Shown: one piece after another, positions 58,751-64,000 of the stretch | Position numbering within the stretch: the first letter of the stretch is position 1 | Layout: every line of letters begins with the position of its first letter | Assembly: GCA_963662155.1 (NCBI GenBank) | Contig: OY759269.1 | Span: forward strand, 2,401,001 to 2,465,000 | Direction: 5' to 3' | Source of the DNA: Lamellibrachia columna | Lineage: Eukaryota; Annelida; Polychaeta; Sabellida; Siboglinidae | DNA length: 64,000 nucleotides | Translations under genes and position numbers: made by a program | Notes under the pieces: model-generated | Database searches by the model: none | What the model was told of the DNA's origin: nothing | What the model saw: the letters and a program-made list of their open reading frames with translations, nothing else

Positions 58751-59289
58751 CCGAAATGCTTTTACAAATATTTACATATTTTGTGGCAACAATTTATCAG
58801 TTAAGGCATTTTCTAAAACAGAATCATACAGTTCTAAAGACCGACACTGCAGGACCATTAGACAGTGGTATGTGTTGTTACACATCTATCACCTGTTGGC
58901 AAACTAACTCTGATGTATCAGTGTGTCACGTTATAGTATGTTTTCCTGCATAATAAAAGCTCACTCACTGTGGTTTGTCTGAGTTTATTCATGCTCGGGG
59001 CCATGTGAAGCCCGGCCCGATGCCATGTGTAGCCCGGCCCAGGTGTGAAATAACAGTGCTCTTGCATTCATTCATTGTCGCAGTTCTGACACGGTCACTG
59101 TCGATTAGTGAATGAGCCAACACAGCGTCGATGTACATATGTCAAGTATGTCAACACCCAATTGTACAATTCCTTGACAAATTTGCTGTCAGTTTGGTGA
59201 CAACGTGCACTTATGTTCTTCTGACCGGATGGTCTTTTGTTGGGTTCGGCAATAAAGTAATTGTGTCCAGTCTGTGAGGGCAGCACATT
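58751..59289. other. single-copy intron with a small GC-rich duplication
   Basis: CCATGTGAAGCCCGGCCCGATG is followed closely by a CCATGTGTAGCCCGGCCC copy at about 59000-59041. Nothing else recognised. Confidence 0.55.
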
Positions 59290-59840
59290 GAAACCGCGAC
59301 CACATGGGCTAGGGTGCTAGACTGACACATCAAGGGTTTGGGACTCTAGACTCTATGGCATGTAGGATATGGAGTGTTAGATAGTGACATATCCTAAGAA
59401 GTGTTTGGAGCCCTGAATTCTATGAGAAAAACCTTACACTACAACATGAAGGGTTTGTGGCCCTAGACTATGGCATGAAGGATTTGAAGCAGTAAACACC
59501 TTTGTGTGAATAAATTGGGTCCTTAGACTGTGACATGAAGTGTTTGGAACCCTAGACTCTGTGGCATGATGGATTTGAAGCAAATAAACACTTTTCTGTG
59601 AAAGAAGTGGGTGCATAAAGTGACATGAAGGCGATGAAGCCCTAGTCTCTGTGACATGAATGTCTTGGGAGCCACTGACATGAATACATTACATGGAATC
59701 AAGGGACTGGGGCCTAGACAACGTGACTTGGGTTTGTAGCCCCAGACTCTGTGACATGAATAGACCCGTATTGACATGACTTGAATGGAGCCATATGAAG
59801 GCATTCATGTCACGGAATGAAGAGACTGGACTCAAGACTT
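59290..59840. repeat. decayed tandem repeat, possibly SINE-derived
   Basis: Diverged copies of a GTGACATGAA...TTTGGAGCCCTAGACTCTG theme recur. One pair (ATGGATTTGAAGCA-ATAAACAC at about 59478 and 59570) is offset by roughly 92 bp. The left end (GGGCTAGGGTGCTAGACTGA then AAGGGTTTGGGACTC) vaguely resembles a tRNA-like SINE head. Confidence 0.55.
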
Positions 59841-60584
59841 TGTGACATGTTCCACAATTGTATCAAGTAGAGCAATGACTGTCATCAACTGACATCTGTC
59901 TGTCCGAATCAAAGACGAGCCAGATTGTCATCTCTCTATTCTCCCAACTCTTGCTAAATGACACACTACCCTCCCCAGTTGGCCATCTTGGGTTGAGGTC
60001 TAGGGTCAGGGCAGTGACCCTTCCACCACACCTGTAGGGAGGACAGTGGAGGGGGGCGACAGAGTCCACCCCTTCTTCCCCCTTAAGAAAGCAGGATGCT
60101 CAAGTTGCTCCACCAGGGTAACAGTATATGGGTAGACATCTAAGGATCATTCATCAGCTACTGTTTAGCTCTATGTAGCAGCAGGGGTAGGGTAATAACA
60201 GAGGGGGGTAACTCAAGTGCAGGGCATTCAGTAGCCTTTTTACATCAATGGTCAATTATTACTTTACCCCTTGTCTGATGAGGGGAGACAGGTGGGGTTT
60301 GATGAGGGCCAGGTGTGACGTTCTCCCAACCCTGCTGTCAGGGGAATGGGAGTCGTTGTGGTCAGAGAATAATTGGGACTCATCAGGGATAATTTTGTTT
60401 TATTATTGCAGTAATATTGTGACCAGTGGATTAGTTATTGATCTAGAAACGTTGACAAAGTGTGACAAAGGTGTGTTATAATGTCACATGTATTGGTGGT
60501 CATTGCCTGTTAGCAGAGTCACTCCACTTGATATTTTTTAGTCACCCCTAACAACTCTCTTACCCCACCATTGTTTGTTTCCAG
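59841..60584. other. single-copy 3' end of the giant intron
   Basis: No repeat. It ends in the polypyrimidine tract and acceptor TTGTTTGTTTCCAG of the next exon. Confidence 0.6.
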
Positions 60585-60732
60585 GCATACTTCCGGGAGG
60601 GTGTGGCACTGCAATGTTTGGCACGAGAGACCGAGGCGATGGCCTCGTTTGCGGCGGGGTTGGCAGAGGACCCAAAAAGCCCCCAACTTCTGCATGGCTT
60701 GGTCGAGACAGCTCTTAACAGCTCCCTAAAAG
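60585..60732 (+). CDS. TTC28: TTC28 orthologue, coding exon (TPR3)
   Basis: This exon has 148 nt, enters in phase 0 and leaves in phase 1. The acceptor is TTTCCAG|GCA and the donor AAAAG|GTAACT. It encodes 49 codons starting AYFREGVALQCLA, then ASFAAGLAEDPKSPQLL. This is the third N-terminal TPR and its capping helix, closely matching the corresponding part of animal TTC28. Arg at codon 4 of this exon (R97 of the joined protein) occupies the last carboxylate-clamp position. A short in-frame read-through past the donor reaches a stop soon after, so the donor is required. Confidence 0.92.
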
Positions 60733-60929
60733 GTAACTTTAAACTTCAATTTCTTCAAGTCTGTATATTTCCAGCAATAAATTAACTATATTATATTGAA
60801 TGTTCGAAAAGAAATAAAAAATTCACTTCATTATTAAAGTTAAGATATATAATAACATTTAATTTAAGAAATTAATAGGAAAATATGATTAAGAAATAAC
60901 TAACTTTTTTATTTTGTGAACATTTCCAG
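60733..60929 (+). other. TTC28: TTC28 intron, 197 bp, phase 1
   Basis: GT-AG intron with donor GTAACT and acceptor CATTTCCAG. The split codon G|AT encodes Asp. AT-rich with no repeats, in contrast to the preceding intron. Confidence 0.9.
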
Positions 60930-61202
60930 ATGAGTTTGTTCCGCTTCATGCACAACTTCAGCGCATGAAATTGGACCAAAGTCCATTTGTCATCATCTCT
61001 GTGATTGGCCAATCACTGCTGGCCCGCTCCGAGTATGCTGCAGCCCTCGTTCTACTCGAGTCTGCCCTGCGTATTGGCACATGTAGCCTCAAGTTGCGTG
61101 GCTCCGTGTTCTCGTCCCTGAGTAGCGCCCACTGGGGCGTCGGGAACATCGACAAGGCCATCGCCTGTATGCAGCAAGACCTCGCCATTGTCAAGTCTCT
61201 AG
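60930..61202 (+). CDS. TTC28: TTC28 orthologue, coding exon
   Basis: This exon has 273 nt, phase 1 on both sides (symmetrical), with acceptor TTTCCAG|AT and donor TCTAG|GTGATT. It encodes DEFVPLHAQLQRMKLDQSPF, then VISVIGQSLLARSEYAAA, then LRIGTCSLKLRGSVFSSLSS and CMQQDLAIVKSL. This is the bridge between the N-terminal 34-residue TPRs and the long 40-residue TPR array of TTC28. The KLRGSVFS-LSSA segment is strongly reminiscent of the vertebrate protein. Being a symmetrical 1-1 exon, it could be skipped without a frameshift. Confidence 0.92.
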
Positions 61203-62697
61203 GTGATTTTAATAGATTTTTACATGAATTGTCCTGGTGAAAAATAGCTATGTGGTCTAGCATTTCTTCTACTTATTAATCGTGTTTATTAATTTGTTTA
61301 CATTTATTTTTTGTATGACATTTTGTCAGATCTAGACTACATTTGGTAACTGCAGAAAAATGTTGCAAAATTTTGGGGAATAAAATAAAAAAATATTGAT
61401 GCACATATCCAGGAAGCCGTTATGTACAAGATATGCACAATGCCATTCTGCATAAATCAAATAATCATGAACTTTACCAACTTTGTAAAACAGCATAAAA
61501 GTATGTCTACACATGTTGTAAACAATCAAATAAATGTTAAATGTACTTTGGGTTACATTAAAGATGCAGCATAAAATTATCTAAAAGAAAAACAACAAAG
61601 TGTTGCATAAATGGCATTATGTGCTGTACATATCTGCTAATGAAAAGGAAAGTGCATGGTAAAATAACAGTTTAATTATTTTTAAACAAGATATTCTGTT
61701 CTTATGTGGAGCAAAAACAAATTTAATCAAGACAACACATTAGTAGATCGTGTCTGCACTTTTTAGATTATTTACTCTGTGTAACAGGGAGTTTGCAAAC
61801 CCTGCAACTTATAGATTCAAAAAACATCTATCACACAAACCACACCCAGGCTACAACTGGGCTAAGTCGTAGAGACATTTGAAGGATGTTCTTGTTCCAA
61901 AGCTGGTAATGACCACTTTTAGTTTGCAGTTACTGGAATAAACCATCCGTACATAATTTTTTTGACAACAGCTGTTAGGGACGTGAAAACCCAGAGCCCA
62001 AAATAGTCGGAATTACCCAAGATCGTCTCGACAGTATTGCGTGTCATGTTGACGCACCAGATGACATGACACTGACAACGACTTCCTTGTTGTCATAATC
62101 TGTCTCCATCGAGGCATGGCACTGTCCAAGAATGACGTATGTTTGTCGCAGAGATAGACATTTACCCGAACACACATGTAATAACGGGTATCATGAGACA
62201 GTGTTTTATTTAAAAGCCCCCATAGGCTATAGTTTTGATTCTGCTGGTGGATTTTATCTGTGTTTGTCTTTTTAATTGTAGTGAGAGTAAAGTGCTGGTT
62301 TGACTGTGTCTTTTCATGTCATGTGTGACATGTGACAGACGTCCAGTGTCTGTAGGTACGGGATGTGACACAGGTCTATTGTGTTAGTGAATGGACAAAG
62401 AATTGCATCAAAGACTTCTTATAATTGTCATCACAATATTAGAATTAGAGATAAATTCTGCTAGTACAAACTAACTCTAGTAACTGCAATAATGTTTGTA
62501 CACATAGAAATTCTAATGATAGTTTTTGGGAAAATAGTGCTCACGTACTTCATCAACTCGGGCGTGCCCATCAACTTGGGCATGCTCTTGTACTAAGTCC
62601 TTTCCATATTTTTATCTTGTTTCTCTCCACTTCTTCAGTTAAACTGTTGTCTCAACGACAATTACTCATTACAACCGTGGCTGTTTCTGTTGCCTAG
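61203..62697 (+). other. TTC28: TTC28 intron, 1,495 bp, phase 1
   Basis: GT-AG intron, AT-rich, with no tandem arrays. The donor side reads CTAG|GTGAT and the next exon begins TAG|GTGAT, so the same heptamer AGGTGAT flanks the intron. Confidence 0.9.
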
Positions 62698-64000
62698 GTG
62701 ATGCGGAGGGAGAATGTCGTGCCCATGGCAACCTGGGAGCAGCCTACTTCTCCAAGGGCAGCTACCGTGAGGCGCTGCAGCACCATCGCAGCCAACTAGT
62801 GCTGACAATGCGACTTAAAGACCGTAAGGGTGCAGCCACCACCCTCAGCCACCTCGGCCATGTCTACACGGCAGTGGGTGACTACAGCAATGCCCTGTCC
62901 AGTCACAAGCAATGTGTGCTACTTCTGAAGCAGTCCAAGAATCGCCTGCTTGAGGAAGCGCGTGAGATCGGAAACGTTGGTGCCGTCTACCTGGCAATGG
63001 GTGACTTCAGCAGCGCCCTCGAGTGTCATAATGAGCACCTGAAACTGGCGAAGCGGCTCGGTAACAAAGTGGAGGAGGCTCGTGCATTCAGCAACATTGG
63101 CAGTGCATACCATTACCGGCGCGACTTTGAGAAGGCGATTGCGTTTCACAACCATGTGCTGAACATCGCACTTGAGCTGGATGATCGGACGTTGGAAGCA
63201 CGTGCGTATGCCGGGCTTGGACATGCCAGTCGGTGTATGAGTGACTTGTCCCGGGCCAAGTACTACCACGAGAAACAGCTAGACAACTCCTTGGTGACAC
63301 GTGACAAGGTGGCAGAGGGACGTTCCTGCTCCAACCTCGGCATTGTTTACCACCAGTTTGGTGACTTTGATGCAGCTCTGAAGCTACACAAGGCTCACCT
63401 GCGAATTGCCAAGGAGCTTGGTGACCGGGCAAGTCAGGGGCGTGCGTACGGTAACATCGGCAATGCATACAGCGCGCTGGGGCAGTACGAGCTTGCTGTG
63501 CGCTTCCACAAACAGGAACTGGAGATATCAATGGAGGTGAATGACAAACACTCAGAGTCGTCGACTCACGGGAATCTGGCAGTCGCGTACCAGTGGCTAC
63601 AGAACTATGACAAGGCTCTACAGCACTATGCAACTCATCTACAAATGGCAAAGGAACTACATGACACGCCAAGCGAATCCCGTGCCCTTAATAATCTTGG
63701 TAACTTCCACAGTCTGCGGAAGCACTATGCACAGGCAATCCCGTACTACGAGCAGTATCTTGTGCTGTCCCAAGAGCTCGGAGATGCTGAAGGTGAAGGG
63801 AAGGTCTGTCATAGACTCGGGTATGCTCACTACTGCATTGGCAGCTACAAGGAAGCAGTGCGATATTACGAGCAGGACCTGACACTGGCAAGGGACGCTG
63901 ACAATCAGGGCAGTATTGCACGTGCCTACTGCAATCTTGGGCTGGCCCATAAAGCACTGGGTGACTTGAGACGGGCGCTTGACTGCCAGCGACAGTGTCT
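62698..64000 (+). CDS. TTC28: TTC28 orthologue, large exon with eleven TPRs, 3' partial
   Basis: After acceptor TTGCCTAG, the exon stays open for 1,303 nt to the window edge, with no stop and no donor needed. It encodes eleven consecutive 40-residue TPRs, the last incomplete. Unit starts include GDAEGECRAHGNLGAAY, GNKVEEARAFSNIGSAY, GDRASQGRAYGNIGNAY and GDAEGEGKVCHRLGYAH. Each has the NLGxAY helix-A and AxxxHxxxL helix-B pattern seen in LGN/TTC28-type TPRs. The third unit has one extra residue. Sequence and order match the central TPR array of TTC28. In the human protein (about 2,480 residues) more TPRs and a C-terminal CHAT domain follow, which would lie beyond this window. Codons are richer in G/C than the surrounding intron. 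Frames in other phases or on the minus strand here are shadows. Confidence 0.95.

Larger units (their letters stand above)
15401..60584 (+). other. TTC28: TTC28 giant intron (45,184 bp, phase 0)
   Basis: The donor is AAG|GTACGTGC and the acceptor is TTGTTTGTTTCCAG|GCATAC. The flanking exons join in phase 0 to read WPK-AYFREG, an unbroken TPR, so no coding exon is required between them. The intron is filled with more than 25 tandem-repeat families, a foldback element, a SINE, a LINE fragment and dispersed repeats, described separately. Confidence 0.88.

Noticed and set aside
62919..63957. Several minus-strand and off-frame + strand open frames (up to 194 codons)
   Set aside because: They overlap the eleven-TPR exon in other frames; only the TTC28 frame shows a protein family and stays open from 62698 to the edge.

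Overview
This window is animal nuclear DNA. One split gene crosses it on the + strand: the 5' part of the orthologue of TTC28, a large tetratricopeptide (TPR) repeat scaffold protein. Four coding exons are recognised (15122-15400, 60585-60732, 60930-61202 and 62698 to the right edge). All have GT-AG borders and compatible phases (0, 1, 1). Together they give about 667 codons, roughly the first quarter of the human protein. The start codon and first exon are not seen and probably lie left of the window. The intron/exon structure, a CR1/Jockey-group LINE, a tRNA-derived SINE and many minisatellites suggest a marine invertebrate, perhaps a mollusc or other lophotrochozoan; this placement is inference.

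Layout. Positions 1-15121 are the upstream intron. It is mostly six large satellites (33, 46, 34, 37, about 45 and 29 bp units), and the last stops about 54 bp before the exon. Exon 15122-15400 encodes the first TPRs. A 45,184-bp intron (15401-60584) follows. It holds more than 25 unrelated tandem arrays, the largest being 81 bp x about 95 (20161-27838) and 38 bp x about 108 (29250-33366). It also holds a foldback/MITE-like element (28003-28555), two inverted copies of an unnamed dispersed repeat (about 17.2 and 40.5 kb), a SINE (45239-45405) and a 5'-truncated antisense LINE (48420-49990). The last 3.4 kb carry three more exons separated by introns of 197 and 1,495 bp. The final exon encodes eleven 40-residue TPRs and runs off the window.

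About half of the window (roughly 32 kb by my tally) is tandem repeat. Several big arrays carry higher-order periodicity: 321 bp, 510/646 bp, 1,189 bp, 486/2,916 bp and 1,368 bp. This shows repeated segmental duplication inside arrays. Three arrays can be traced to mobile-element sequence. Several units contain splice-signal or RNA-binding-protein motifs, so the pre-mRNA of this gene would carry hundreds of them. The long open frames in the arrays follow from repetition and are not annotated as genes. No prokaryotic features, CRISPR arrays or RNA genes were found.
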